DNA from: Vanilla planifolia
Lineage: Eukaryota > Streptophyta > Magnoliopsida > Asparagales > Orchidaceae
Length of the DNA stretch: 64,000 nt
Assembly (NCBI GenBank): GCA_023846275.1
Contig: CM043875.1
Location: 22,758,593 to 22,822,592, forward strand
Reading direction: 5' to 3'
Made by a program: the position numbers and the translations under genes. The first letter of the stretch is position 1; every line of letters begins with the position of its first letter. Below the pieces are notes generated by a model, which had not been told where the DNA came from, made no database searches, and saw nothing but the letters and a program-made list of their open reading frames with translations. Shown piece after piece: positions 12,981 to 26,144 of this stretch.

Positions 12981-14879
12981 AGATCAGTATGTCTTCAAGT
13001 AGAACTTCTATGTGATGTATTAAAAGCTACTACATCATCAGGTTATGATGATAAGATATGATATTAGATTCTTAAAAACTAAGATAGAGGTCATAAAAGA
13101 GTTTGGGTCCAAAGAAAAAATAAATGTAAAAAAAATTAAAAATGAAAATAAAATTAAATAAGAAAAGAAAAAAATAAGATAAAAGTACTATATGTTGGTT
13201 ATGAGTTAAAGATATATATTATTATTACTTCTCTTTATAGTCTATTATGCATTCCTTTAATTAGTATTCTATTTTATTACTCAGTTAAATTATTTTTATT
13301 TTATATGACTTTATTACATGTAACTAGTGGTTTACTTGTTGAGCAAATTATGCTCATCTCTTATTTGCATTATAGAGCTTGATTCTAACACTTATAGAGT
13401 TATGTATTATTATAGAAACTTAAGTGAGAACTTGTTATATTTTGTGAGTATGAGAGATATATATGCTTTTGAGAACATTCATATTTTATTATTAGTGTTT
13501 TATGTCAAAAATGTGTTTCATTCACATTTATGGAAAGTGTTTATTAAGAATTTCTATTTTTGTTGTGGTGCTTTCAAATTATCATGATTTTTATACCACT
13601 CTCGTTCATTTTTACTAACTTGTGTTGTTATTTTCATACCGTTAACTTTGATTAACTTATATTGTGGATGTAATTTATCAGATTGTGTTAATTTGTGTCA
13701 AGTAAGAAATGTCAATTCGTATGCATTTATTTAAAGAAAAGAAAGGAAAAAGCAATCACCTTTAAAAATGGAACATTAACAAAGAAGAAAACTTAAAGCT
13801 AACTTCAAAAAACCTAAACAAAATAAAATGTAATATGTTCTAAAATTAAATTAAATATTGAGGTAATAGCTCCAACCATCAACAAAGTGTTCAAGGCATC
13901 TAAAGATAAAAAAAAACATATTAACTTAAATAAAAAGAAAATAAGTATTGATTAAAATATCAACATGCTAGACTTTGTATAATCCAAAATATCAATATAT
14001 TTATTTCTCAATACCAAGAAATTTAGACACAAAAAAATCTAAGAGCAATCAATTCTCTAACTCTTTGAAATTAAAAAGAAAATGTCATAAAACTAGTAGC
14101 TTTGATTCATGGTATAATTTGTTTTAAAATAAAATAAAATTAACTTTTGAGTACAAACTTATATAGGAGTGCTACTCAAGATATGTCGATGCTCTACTTA
14201 TAAATGTTTCATTATATTAATGATTTAAGATCTTGGGTTATTAATGATGTGACGTTCATAAAAATATAATATTTTCCAACAAACATAAGAAATCAATATA
14301 TTTATGAAATGAATATCATAGCCTTCAAACTCAAAAGACAAATGTTATGCATAAAAGATTGGAATAGAAACTATTTGTGCAATCTATTTGATGCCATAAA
14401 GTGAGTTGATAAGCTTGTTAAGGAAAAAGAAAGTTTATTCAAACTTCATCAAAATGTAAAGACTAGGCAAGATCTACTAATAACACAACTCACTTCTTAC
14501 TTCAATCAAGAATAAAGAGATATTTTAGAGTCAAAAAGCAAAAATTACTTGACTTAAAGAGAAACAAGGTAAAGTCAGAATAACATAACTTAAAGATATT
14601 ATTAGAAACTGGATAACATAAGAGGATTAAATAGCTAATATTATTATTTAGTAATTTGAAGATTTGTTGTTAGCTTCTTCTTCTATCAATATGCACAAAT
14701 TATTAAATATTATTACTATAGAAGTGTCCCAAGAGATGAATGATTACCTCTTAAGAGAAGTTACACTTGAGTTAAAATAGATTATTTAGGAAATGGACTA
14801 CTCAGGTGACCAGTCATATGGTTTTAATGGGATTTCTTATCCTAGTGCTAGCATATCATTGCTAATAATGTTTTAAGGG
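12981..14879. other. AT-rich stretch, possibly eroded 3' LTR of gypsy element 1
   Basis: No convincing coding homology. The frame over 13327-13587 is unrecognised and probably fortuitous. Its position just beyond the pol end of gypsy element 1 is where that element's 3' LTR should be, but I could not align it to the 5' LTR at 31007. Confidence 0.35.
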
Positions 14880-17290
14880 TACCTAGATTTTTACTAAATA
14901 GTTTGCCAATTCCAATTACATTAGCTAGTACTAACATTGTGCTCATCTTAAAAAAAGGGAATCTATAAACTTTGTGATTTTTGGTCTATATGTTAGTCCA
15001 ACTTCATGAAAAAATCTAACATTTTTAAGATTCAAAATAGGCAAGCATCTCTTGCATTTAACTTTTGCAAAGTTCATGATGGGAATCTTTCAGACCTAAT
15101 TCAAATCATCACATAATTTCTTCCAATAATTTTTTATACCTAATTATGCATAAATTAATCTCTTGTTCTACTCACTACTAAGGTTCATTTTTTTCTTTAA
15201 TATACTCATGGACCTCTCTTATATATTATGCAAACTTTTGTGTTGACATGGATGTGTGTATTTGAATGGATAATGGGATTTGGTTAACTAGGTTATGAGA
15301 TTTATATCCATTGTAAGCCTTAAAGGGGCTTATTTCTATGGACCCACAAAACTATTATGGGCATGCTCTTCATGTGGAGAAAGTAAATTACAATTTTTTA
15401 CATTTTCTCTTACCAAACACCATAATAGATTTTCTAAGTTATAATTTACTATCTCAGATTGATCATTAGTTTAGGGGTGTAGGTAAATGAGAATTTTAAC
15501 TTTATTCAAATAAGATTCCAAAAGGTTTTTCAAAAGTACCAAGTGATTCAGATTTTCTTATCTATGACTATGGCTATGGTAAACCCATGAAGCTTTATCA
15601 CTTCATTAAAGAATAGTTGAGTAATATGTGAGGTATTAGAAATTTTGAAACATGAGATGAATCTAACCATTTTCATAAATTGATTTACCACTAAAAAGAT
15701 GGAGTCACATCATCAAAGGGTTTTGAGTAGTCTAAAAATAAAATCTATAATAAGGTCCTCTGATAGTCATCACAATACAAGTAATGGGGTGTAAAGCCAA
15801 TGTTTAGGCACTATATTTAGTGACCACATAATTCTTACACTTGAAAACTATTCTAGTGGCACATCATTTTAATACTAACAAATAAATCTTATCTTCAATA
15901 GCTATGATGGTTTTGTTTCATCCAAAATGACCTGCTAGTTTTCTTGCATGTATCTACCAAACTAAGAATTTCAAAGTGGTGTCCATGATATGCATCTTTA
16001 ATCATATAATAATAGATGACCTTGATCATATTGATAACAAATTCTTCATAAATGAGTCCCAAATCAGTGTAATATGTGTATAAGCATGGTAAAGTTTTTA
16101 TGATGACAATTGAGATAGATAATGTGGTGAGTAGATTCACTCACCTACTAAGGGCATAAATGACCTTATTTTTCTATAACTAGATTATGTTTGAGGATGA
16201 AGGTATACCTTTGAAGAAATTCAACCCATTTAGCATGTTGTGGCTTTAATTTCTTCTATGAGTTAAGATATCTCAAAACCTCTTGATCAAAATAAAGTAC
16301 AATTCATGACAAAAGGCAATGCCTCTAATATCTTAAGGTCTAAACTATAACATAATATTCTTTATCATAAATAGAATATTTCTTATTGGACTTGTGTAAT
16401 TTTTTGTTAAAGTACATGATTGTTTGTCCTTCTAGGATAAGGACTTCCACTCTTCTTACACTTGAGGCATCATAAGATACCTTCAAAGTGATAAAAAGGT
16501 ATAGAAGTCAAAGTATTGGTGCTTGTGTCATACTCTCCATGATCTTCTCAAAATCTTTCTTAGTTGTAAGGGTCCATTCAAAATTTTCTTTTCTAATACA
16601 ATCAATTATAATGGTAGTGATAATACTAAAGTTCATAATGAATATCTTATAGAAGATTGTTAGGCCATGAAAACTCCTAACATCATAGATAAACTTAGGT
16701 GTCAGCCAATCAATTATAGTCTTAATCTTATCGGGGTTGACTAGTACACCATATTTCTAGACTATAAAGCATATAAAGTATAAGTAATCAATAAAAAAGG
16801 CCCATTTTTTGAGGTTGACATAGATGTGGTTCTTCCTAAGCATAGAACCTATCCTTTTAAGGTATTCTAAGTAGTGTTTAAGGTTATTACTAAAGATTAA
16901 GATATCATCAATATAAATTATCATAAATTTTCCTAAGGTCAAAGTAATTTGGTCATTATTCTCATAAAAATGTTTAGTATATTTGACAAGCCAAAAGGTT
17001 TAATCAACCACTCATATAATAGACCTTTTGTTTTAAAAGTAATTTTTTACTCATCTGTTAGTCACATCTTAACTTGGTTGTATTCACGTTTCAAGTCAAT
17101 TTTAGAGAAAATAGTTGCTCTACTCATTTGGTCTAATAAGTCATCTAAGTATGGGACAAGGAACCTATACTTTACAATTAGTTTGTTAATGTACACATTC
17201 TCCATGAATCATATTTCTTAAGGTTTAGAAGGGTGGGAATGGAGCAAGGGCTGAGGCTTTCGCATTTAAAGCCATTGCTGATATGAAACT
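14880..17290 (-). mobile_element. gypsy element 1, 3' part of pol (RT to integrase C-terminus)
   Basis: Minus-strand gypsy pol in canonical order. RT (17285-16750): [54 protein letters not shown], and an intact YIDD at 16904-16915. RNase H (about 16660-16180): LRYLNSQKKLKPQHAKWVEF. Integrase (about 15900-15200) is recognisable around a core resembling DISMDFVLGLP and KMAHFIP. A C-terminal part at about 15100-14900 has a RSERFPSWTLQKLNAR stretch (RPERFP.GT..KLHAR in relatives). The RT begins abruptly at the edge of the element 2 LTR; the missing N-terminal part is found at 28948 onward. Frames are broken by stops and shifts. Confidence 0.85.
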
Positions 17291-18698
17291 TGATATAGGA
17301 TGATATGTTAAAACCTATTTATAACTCATTAGTAATTGAGAAGTACTTAAGTTTATGTAATATATCAATATAAGGGCATACCCAAGATGCTATAAGTTTA
17401 GAATTAAAAAATCCTAAGATTGTTAAGCAAGTAAGAATTTACTTAGAAGTCAAGGACTTATAGTAATATTTAATATAAGGGATCTCAACCTAAACAAAAT
17501 ATCATTTAATAATTCACAACCAAAGTACTCATATTGGTGGTACATACATAAGTGGAGGTCTTAGAATGTTAAATAAAAAAATCACATGATCACTTCCATA
17601 AACTAGAAAGTTGGACATGATTAATTTTTCTAAAAGATGAAATAAAGTAGTTAAACACTTTCTTGATAATTTGACACTCTTGTGGAAGCTCAATAATAGG
17701 TCAGGATCTCCCATTTTAATTCTCTCTCTTGCCTTCCTGAGGCACCTCCAAAATCACATTGTCAGATTGATAGCACATGACACGCTCATACCAAACAAGC
17801 TTGGCAAAAGTATTTCATTACTTCATTCAAATTATAGTTTTTATAATATAGTCTATATTTATAGAGACCTCAAAGGTATAACTATAATTTGATAACTTAA
17901 GAATATGAAAAGATATTTAAAAATACTAAGGAAGATATTTTGGAATTTTAAAGGACATTTTAAGAATGCCAAAAGTAACAAAGAAATCATAAAAAAAATA
18001 ATTTGCATTTTGTCAAATAATTATCTTAAAAAACTAAAAAAATTAATTAAAATAAGTAGTTCCCAAACTGGCCTATGTTTCAGGTAGTGGTCCTACGAGT
18101 GGCACAATCGGTGCGACATAGATAGAGAGGTGCGATGACTCTGGTTTACAAGTTGTTAGGGTTAGAGAAAATTAGTGCGGGCCAGTTAGGTTGGTTTGTG
18201 TTGACAAATGAAGCATATTCTTGAATCATAGGTCAATGCAAGTTAGCGTGTGTTGATGGGTTGATGTGGGTTGATGGGTCAACATGGGTCAAGTAGGCCA
18301 ATGCCAAATGCATCAACTATTATGGATGGAGGCAACAACAATGATAGATGACAATAAAAATAGTCAAAAACTCAATTTTAAGCCTTTATTGAGTATTGAC
18401 AAAACTATAAGATTGCTATTGGATGTCCTTAATTTAAATTTTAAAATATTTGTAAAGCTATCAACTGACCTTCAAATAACTTGAAATAAAGTGTAGATAA
18501 AATAACTTGATGAATTGATGAAAAATAAATTAAAATATATGATAAACAAGAGTCAATCGTAATTGATCCCTACATAGATAATGATAATGGTAACTAATAA
18601 GAAGTAGATGAGCCAATCTAGCATGGCTCCAAGTCTGAATAGGACTAATACATCTCAAAATGAAACCTTTGCATAATGTATGAGACATTATTATGTTA
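17291..18698 (-). repeat. gypsy element 2, 3' LTR (LTR A)
   Basis: Aligns along its length with 27548-28947, including a TATA-type motif on the minus strand (plus TATATTTATAGAGACCTC near 17855), the AATATGAAAAGATATTTAA tract, and the final segment that in LTR B reads CTCCAAGTAGAACC. Length is 1408 bp against 1400 bp for LTR B. The small frames inside (17529-17714, 17671-17892, 18284-18484) are non-coding. Confidence 0.85.
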
Positions 18699-20640
18699 TC
18701 CTACTCAGGTGAGAAAGAACTCAACTCCATGAAGCTAAGCTAAAATCTCTGATATTACGCTAACATCATTGGGTTTAGAAAATGAAGCTCCTTAATAATT
18801 CAAGTGTTGTTAGAGGTAAGATGCCCTCATCAATTGACCAAAAATCTTTATTGTACCTAGTCTTGTGTGAGAACTATTTCATCATCTAAGAATTGCTCTA
18901 CTTGATCTCTCAACTTATCAGATGGGGATAAAGGTATTACTAGGATAGATTCACTTAACAATAATAGTGAATGCTCAAAAGACTTACTATATTGGGTATG
19001 GTTCCATATAAGATATAAGATCTTAAATATTAAAGATATTCCAATTCTATAATCACCAGATAAATCCAAAACATAAATGTTGATACCTAGTTTCTTTACA
19101 ATTCTAAATGGTTAAGTAACATAAACATGCAATTTTCTAAGAAGTTTTTGTGGGAATCTCTTAGACTTAATACAAATCATTACATAATCACCCTAAAAAA
19201 TGTTCTAAATTTTCTATGTGCATTGCTAATTATTTATATATTTTATTATTTAAATTAATTTATTTAGTAATATGTTTATGTAAGGATGAGTAAAAGACTC
19301 AGAAGACATAGAAGTGTGAAAATTATGAGGTAAAAGAGTCATATCAATAGAACTCAGAGAATGACTTCCAAAACAAGTTTCAAAAGGACTCAAATCTATT
19401 ATTTAATTAATAGAATTATTGTAAGAAAATTCAGTGCATGATAATAAAAGATCCTAGGTTAAAACACGTTCCCTGATGAGGATACGAAAAAGCTTTTCTA
19501 AGATTTGGTTGACTACTTCTCTTTACCAATATATATTGGGATGATAAGTTGATGAAAACTTAAGTTTCATTTCTATTAGGTGTCAAAGTATTTTCTAGAA
19601 GTAGTTAGTAAATCTGACATAATTTGTTAAGGTAAGCTATGTAGTTTCACAACTTCATCAAGAAATAATTTCATCATATTGGAGGCATCTGATGTCATAT
19701 GTTAGGGTATGAAATGAGTCATTTTAAAAAATCTATAAAAACTACGAATATTAAATCATGCTTTCCAATGGTTTTGGGCAATCTTAATACCAAAGTTCAT
19801 ACTTATATCTTCCTATGATTATTGTGGTATAAGTAATAGTGTATATGCTCCTTAGTCATAATTACTTGATTTAGTAGTGGTACAACTTCTACATTATACT
19901 ACTATAATGCAACGTATTTGGATAATCTTAGCTAATAAAATAAGTTAATGGCATCTCTTATGGTCATATCTCAACTAAAAATGTTTAACAAGTCCTCCAA
20001 CATGTATTTCTAAGATAAGAAAAACCCTAAAAGATGTATGAAAAATGCAAAGTCAAGATCTATGAAAGAAAAATCATTTTTCAAATGATAATCATCAAAA
20101 CTTTAGTAGGTAATGTATGACTTTTGGATAAATACCACCAAGGTCTAGGTAATCACTATTTAAGTTCTTAATGTGTTCAAATTTAGGAACATGTATAGTC
20201 ATTATTGATAATAAACAAACACAATGACTTAACACATCTATTACTCTATTCTCCACTCTTAGTTTATCATTTAAAATAAAAGTAAATTCTTGTAAATATT
20301 TAAACCATTTAGTATGTTGAAGAATTAAATTTCTTCATGAATTTAAATACTTAAGTACTTCATTTCAAAATAAAGAACAAATTTTTGGAACAATAAACAA
20401 TGTCTCCAATGTCATAATGATTACATTATTGCATAAAGTTCTTTTTCTTAGGTGTATTATTTCTTTCTTATTTTATGGTCAAAATAAAGAACAAATTCTT
20501 AAGACAATAGCTAGTGTCTCTAATGTCTTAATGATTAGATTATTATATAAATTTTTTTTCATAAGTGGATTATTTATTCTTTTATTTAGCCTTTCACTAA
20601 AGAATGTGACAAGATGACCACCTTGACTCTATTAGGTCAC
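18699..20640 (-). mobile_element. gypsy element 2, pol 3' part (RNase H, integrase, chromodomain)
   Basis: Minus strand from high to low. RNase H C-terminal half (20640-20280): LKYLNS, LQEFTFILNDKLR. Integrase zinc region and core (about 20200-19400): EDISMNF, KMTHFIP, DEVVKLHSLP; the first catalytic Asp of the DDE core appears as Asn in ISMNF. A linker at about 19180-19080 precedes a chromodomain-proximal open frame (18857-19069) reading FEHSLLLLSESILVIPLSPS then DQVEQFLDDEIV, typical of this gypsy clade. LTR A follows immediately. RT is not present on this side. Confidence 0.85.
20367..20595 (-). repeat. 115-bp tandem duplication in the element 2 RNase H
   Basis: Two adjacent diverged copies (20367-20481 and 20482-20595), both beginning AAAATAAAGAACAAATT and both covering the YSTYDKELYA-like region of RNase H. 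The period is not a multiple of three, so the duplication would itself break the frame. Confidence 0.8.
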
Positions 20641-21277
20641 CCTATGTTTGATGAGCCAAGCTTAAAATATTTAGTATTTTATTATAACAGACTTATTTAG
20701 TGTGAAACAATAAGTCATGCAATTTTGAAGATGATGAATTAGTGGTCTTCAAAGCACCTTGATGTGTTTAACAAGCTTGAAGAATTGAAGACATGAGCAT
20801 CAACTTTGAAAAAAAAGTTTTGTTGTTATGAATTAAAATGTTAGCTTGTTGATTATTAATCATAAGGCATATTTTTCTATTCAAATCTCTCAAATCCAAC
20901 TTAAATTATTCCTAGATTTTGAAAATATAAGATTTTATTTTTCAATCATTTAATTTTTCAAATCCTACTTAATTTTTTAAATTTATTCAATATTTTTCTT
21001 GGCTTAAAAAGATATAAGAATTTATTTTTAATCACTTAATCTTATTTTTGATTAAATTCGTTATATGCATCTTTACTAAATTTTATTTTGGCTAAATTAA
21101 AAAAAATAAAATCTAGCAAAAAAATAGTATCTGAATTTGTTCAATTATTTCATTAATTTAAGAAACATGTTGAATTCTATTTTACACTCATTTCTTTCTT
21201 TGATTAAATCTATCTTATGCATCTTTTCCAAATTCCATGTCAGTTATTAAACTTTAGGTAAATTAAAAAAATAATTC

Positions 21278-21382
<105 letters not shown>

Positions 21383-22925
21383 TAGTCACATCCCAAGCAT
21401 GTGCCCAAGCACAAAGCTCTCGAGCCAAGCAAGCTTTAATGGCTACTCGCACGCTTAAGATTAGGTGGCAACTGGAACCAAATCGATTCGAGCCCAATGT
21501 TGGCTACAGTGCAATCTTGAACCATTTAGGGTAAGGCTGATTAAGGATCAGGCCAGGTGGAACTCGAATAAATATATGAATGGGTTGGGTCAAATCCTTA
21601 ATTATGATTAAACCTATAAGCATACGAGTGGCATAAATGATGAATTTTAGAGCACAAAAAGGGGAGCCAACCTCTTGCATTAGCACAAATTATGCACATT
21701 GTGGAATCCTTATAAAGAGAAAATCCTTTAGTTGTTACACCATATGGGACTAAGTTGCTCTATAATAGCACCACCTAAAACATGCATAAATGCTCATCAT
21801 CTGATCATTGATCAAACTGTTAAAATCTCACTCGCTTATAAGCCTTGCTTCTAAGCTCTCAACAGATGACCAAGATCATATTCAACTTAATCAAATAGTC
21901 TTGATTATTTCTTATTTTTCAAATAATCTATCCTTGAATTGAATGATTCATATCTCTTTATGTTTGAATCCTATAGCTGAGAAGATTCTCATTTTTATAA
22001 TTGATGAATCAAATGATCTAAATCTGATCTAACTTAATTGGATGGCTCAGATCTAATCCTCCTTAATCCAATAGTACAAAATTCTATTGCTTTTATAATT
22101 TGTCATAAAACAGTGTAGAACCTCTCTAATCGCATCTAACAACTTTGGTTGATCCCTCTTAATGGTTTTTTCCCTACTTATTATTTGTTATGTTGCATAG
22201 TAATTTTGGAAGAAATTTTTAATCCATTTGGAAGAGCTTTTAAGCTATTTAACAATAGCTTTTAAAATAGCTTTTCCTTCATTTTTCAATGAATATGATC
22301 AAAAGTTTTCTATATAAATCAAACTATTATGAATGAAATGACTAATGAACATGAAAATTTTTTAAGATCTCAAAGAAGGGCTGCATCATATTCTACTGGC
22401 ACAACAATTTCTCAACAGCACCTACAACTTAGTACTAATAGAAATTCTAAATTCTTTCAACAAAGCTTAAATCTTTGAAGCATTCATTTTCTCATTTCTC
22501 TTTATAATTTGAGTTTTTTATGCCTTTCTCTCTTCATCAATAAGTATAAGAAAATTTGTATACTTTTATCAAAACTTTATTTCTTGTTATATTTTTCTTT
22601 TTTACTTTAGGTTAGATAGTCTAACATTTGTGAAAGCCTGAGTTTGGCTTGATATCGTAACAAAATTGAGTTGGACTTGAGCTTGTAAAAGCCTAGGTTA
22701 TAATAAAACTCATAAAAGCTAGTAGGTTAGAGATGAGTTATAAGAAAAATCTCAAGTAGGTTGGAGGTAAACTATAAAAAAAATCTCAAATTATAACTCT
22801 TTTAATAAAGTTTTTTCTAACTCGATTGAGGTGGATGTAAGTTCTAGTTTGAACTAAATCACCTAAAATTTTTGGTATACCATTTTAATTTTAATTTTTA
22901 TTTCTCTTGATAAAAAAATTAAAAA

Positions 22926-22930
<5 letters not shown>

Positions 22931-22956
<26 letters not shown>
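22931..22956. repeat. short (TA)n tract
   Basis: 26-base TA array upstream of the LTR end. Confidence 0.95.
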
Positions 22957-22960
<4 letters not shown>

Positions 22961-23049
22961 AAGGTTTTTATAGACAAAATATTTCTATAAAGAATATTAG
23001 AAAAATAAATACAATTAAAATTAGTAAAATTATTTTAAAACATTTAATT

Positions 23050-23099
23050 CACCCCCCTCCCCCTCCTCCCTCCCCTCCCCCCCCCCCCCCCCCCCCCCC
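23050..23099. repeat. C-rich tract with a 23-base cytosine run
   Basis: Pyrimidine stretch near the copia LTR 3' end, finishing in an uninterrupted C run at 23077-23099. Other copia LTRs here have a short CCC-containing pyrimidine motif at the same place, so this looks like slippage expansion. The exact length may be an assembly uncertainty. Confidence 0.9.
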
Positions 23100-23130
23100 T
23101 CTTATAGAATTTGCACATACTCATTTTACT

Positions 23131-23800
23131 TGAAACTTAAGGATATAACAATGTCTACACCTGAAGCATCACAAGTGACTTCAAAGGCAATTGATGAGTT
23201 TAGTAATTAAGGATTGATGCTTAAGTCATGGCTTCCCTAATTAGACTATAGATGATAGGATGGGTATACTAGTAAGGACTTCCCTAATTGGCACAAACAA
23301 AATAATCTAACCACTAGTTATATCCTTCTTAATCTCAATTAGTAAAATGATACTAAGTAATTTTTTTTCTTTATCTTTTTTTTGGAGTATTTATGTTAGA
23401 ACTTTTCTTCAATGAGGGTGAAGGGCATAGTATCATCTTCTTTACATCGTATACGAAAGTACATGTATTGTCTCTTTTATTTAAGATAACATCTTGATTG
23501 TATAAGCAAGATCCTCTTAAGATAAGACTACCTATTTGTATTGAGATAACATCATATCATAATATTGTACCCTTAATCATGACACTAATTATTTGACAAT
23601 AACAAAACTATTGTGTTAATTTTTTAACATTTTTCTTGAGCGTGTTTTGACTCATACATCTCAAGTTCTTATAGAATTAATCAATTAGAGAGTTTTGATT
23701 AGATATCTCATTAATAATCCAAAAGTAAAGTAATGTTAAGAAATAATGATGGTTATGCTCTAATTATAACTTAAATGATATATCAAGAGAGCTACTAATC
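23131..23800 (-). pseudogene. gypsy protease tail and start of RNase H (element 2)
   Basis: The minus strand reads YDVISIQIGSLIL then a DNTCTFVYDVKKM segment (about 23600-23420), matching the end of gypsy retropepsin (CDVVPMxxxHILLGRPW and GRDNTYTF). Only about 170 bases later comes AFEVTCDASGVDIV (23210-23140), the start of RNase H. The whole RT domain that should lie between them is missing, so element 2 carries an internal deletion here. Confidence 0.65.
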
Positions 23801-23899
23801 TAACTCTTAGATATCTATTGATTTGATTGTCAATCCTATTACTTCTCTATATATAACATAATTAGGTTGCATAATCTCATTTATATGCATGCATGATCT

Positions 23900-25810
23900 T
23901 CGATTTTTTATGTATTATTGTTTTAATAATTTAAAAATATTTTATTATTTTAGTAGCTATACAAATATTTTAAAGTAAAAAATAATTAATATATAAAAAA
24001 TATTTTAAAAATAAAAAAATTAAGGTAAGCACTCACTCCTAAGATAAGCCCAAAGGCTTGGGCCAAGTGACCCGAAGTGTTAGACACTAGGCTTTAAGGA
24101 GTCGTAGGTCAAAAGATCAATTAAAATCAAGTCGAGTCAAGCCTGAGTCTTGATCAAGATACAATGTTGTAGTAGCTTGAGTTAAATTAGATAAGGGCAT
24201 CACTCTTCAACCCAACTTAAGCATATCAAGTCAAGTCAAACTCAAACTAGTTAAATAATAGGATTGGGTCAAGTCGAACTCATGTATATATGCATGTAGA
24301 TGTCTCGGGTCATGACATCTCAGGAGCACTAGGTGGCAACCAATCCTATTAGGTTGCCTTAACAGTGCAGAAGAATAAACATATACCACAAACTTCATAT
24401 ACAATTTTGTAATATGTGACTAAAAATTAACTTTTGTTTGCATCCAATTAAGAACAATTTAGTGTCATCCAATCACGCGTTTTTGTGATCAAACAATAGA
24501 GATCACATTTATTTTTTTAATAATAGAATCCATCTTGTCGTCCATGCAATGAGCACGATCAAATAATCACGATCTATTTTAATATTTTGAATAGTAAATT
24601 CCATATAACCGTGCATCCAATAAGCTCGATCAAATGACTATGATCTGCTCTACCTTTGTCAACAATACTCTTATGCATCAACACCATCAATCCAACATAT
24701 GGAATTTGATGATCCAGATCAAATCATGTTTGGATTTCATTTGGATCATTTAATCAATCTTTTGATCAAACGATTCTTATTATGTCTGTCAGATCGAATG
24801 GCCAATGTTCCTCTCACTCAAAATCAGTATTCTAAAAAGTTGTTTATATTTATTTAGAACATTAAAATACTCGTTTGTAATGGCAAATTTGGATGACCCC
24901 TTTCTAGCCATTAAAAAGATACTATTTTAGCCTAAAACATCTTAATATAAATAAAAGAGTCTTTAGATTTAAATAATTGATAATTTTACCTTATTACATC
25001 AATATTTTTGGAAGAGAATGAGCAAAATTAAAAATTACAATCTCATTTTGATGCCTTTGTCAAAGCCATGTTTATGACTCATTTTTTCTTTTCCTTACTT
25101 TAGCTTCTCTTTAATTTAAATATCTTATTAATGACTCTTTACAATTGATTTTTATTTACTTATTCTTTTTCGATTTTTTCAAAAAAGATTATATTAATGC
25201 AAGATCTTTGTTGATCCTTTAGGTTGCTACAAGCTTGTTCATATATAAATTCATATTCTAATATCATATCAAACATAATCCATAGAATTGTACATATATG
25301 CTTTTACAAGTGAATGGTGAAATATTATGATTATCTATTATTTAGTATTGTGTTTTAGTATTATATGTTTTTATGGTTGAGATTGTGATAATGAATCCCT
25401 ATCTGTTATGATAAAAAAGTGTGATTTATAAATGTTACATTTACCTACTACGATAAAAGAGAGTGATTTTAATAGTAAAAATCTGGTTAGGTTGACTAGG
25501 GATAGATGTAGGCATGAATTAAGCCAAATCAGTTAAAAATCTCTATCTTTTTTTATTATTATATAATTTATGATATATTTTTATTTAATAATATTTAATT
25601 ATATATATAAGAAATTTATCAAAATCATTTTTATCAAACCATTTTATTGAAAAATGTTTTTAAAATCATAAAATTTTATTTTCTTCCTATATTTTTATTT
25701 AGTAAAATTATTAAATTAATAATTTTATGATTGTCAAATTTTTATTTTAAAGAAGGTTTCAAAATAATAAAAAATTTAAAAGCATAATTCACCTCCCACT
25801 TATACATTAG
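23900..25810 (+). repeat. copia LTR copy Y inserted in gypsy element 2
   Basis: Colinear with the copia LTR at 58140-59602. Shared landmarks are AAGCCCAAAGGCTT (Y, near 24048) against AAGCCCAGAGGGCTT (58 kb), GGTCAAGTCGAACTCATGTAT, the GGTGGCAACC/GGGTAGCCAACCCGAG segment, a TATA-like AATATAAATAAAAG near 24945, and the AAAGCATAATTCACCTCCC end. It interrupts the element 2 protease around the CDV motif at about 25811. The left border is approximate. Confidence 0.6.
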
Positions 25811-26130
25811 CTCAACACATATTACATCACATAATTCTTTAAAATATTGACCAAAATTTAATAGAATACAACAACCCTTTCATTGTATAGAAATTGAGGT
25901 TTTATCGATTCAAGATATGGTGTAAAGGTGAGAATGGTCTCTGAGTGTTAAACATATCCTTTTGATAGAATTTTGTGCTATAACATTGATATAACTATCA
26001 CTATCGATAACAATCTTACAAAGTTGGTTTTTAATTTTAAAGAACATACTAAAAATGTTCGTTCATTGCCAATCTTTAGATGGTCTTAGTATAATTAAAG
26101 TGCATCTCACAATAACTATCGATAGTTTAA
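25811..26130 (-). pseudogene. gypsy element 2 retropepsin, N-terminal part
   Basis: The minus strand reads LCKIVIDSDSYINVIAQNSI, the aspartic protease active-site region of gypsy (C.VIIDSGSxxNVVS). The catalytic DSG is DSD, so it would be inactive. It continues as DKTSISIQ and LNFGQYFKELCDV, then breaks at the copia LTR. Confidence 0.75.
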
Positions 26131-26144
26131 TATAGTAAAAACTT

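Noticed and set aside
13327..13587. 86-residue plus-strand frame
   Set aside because: No domain, strongly AT-driven residue use (Tyr, Phe, Leu, Ile), and no neighbouring exon or signal.
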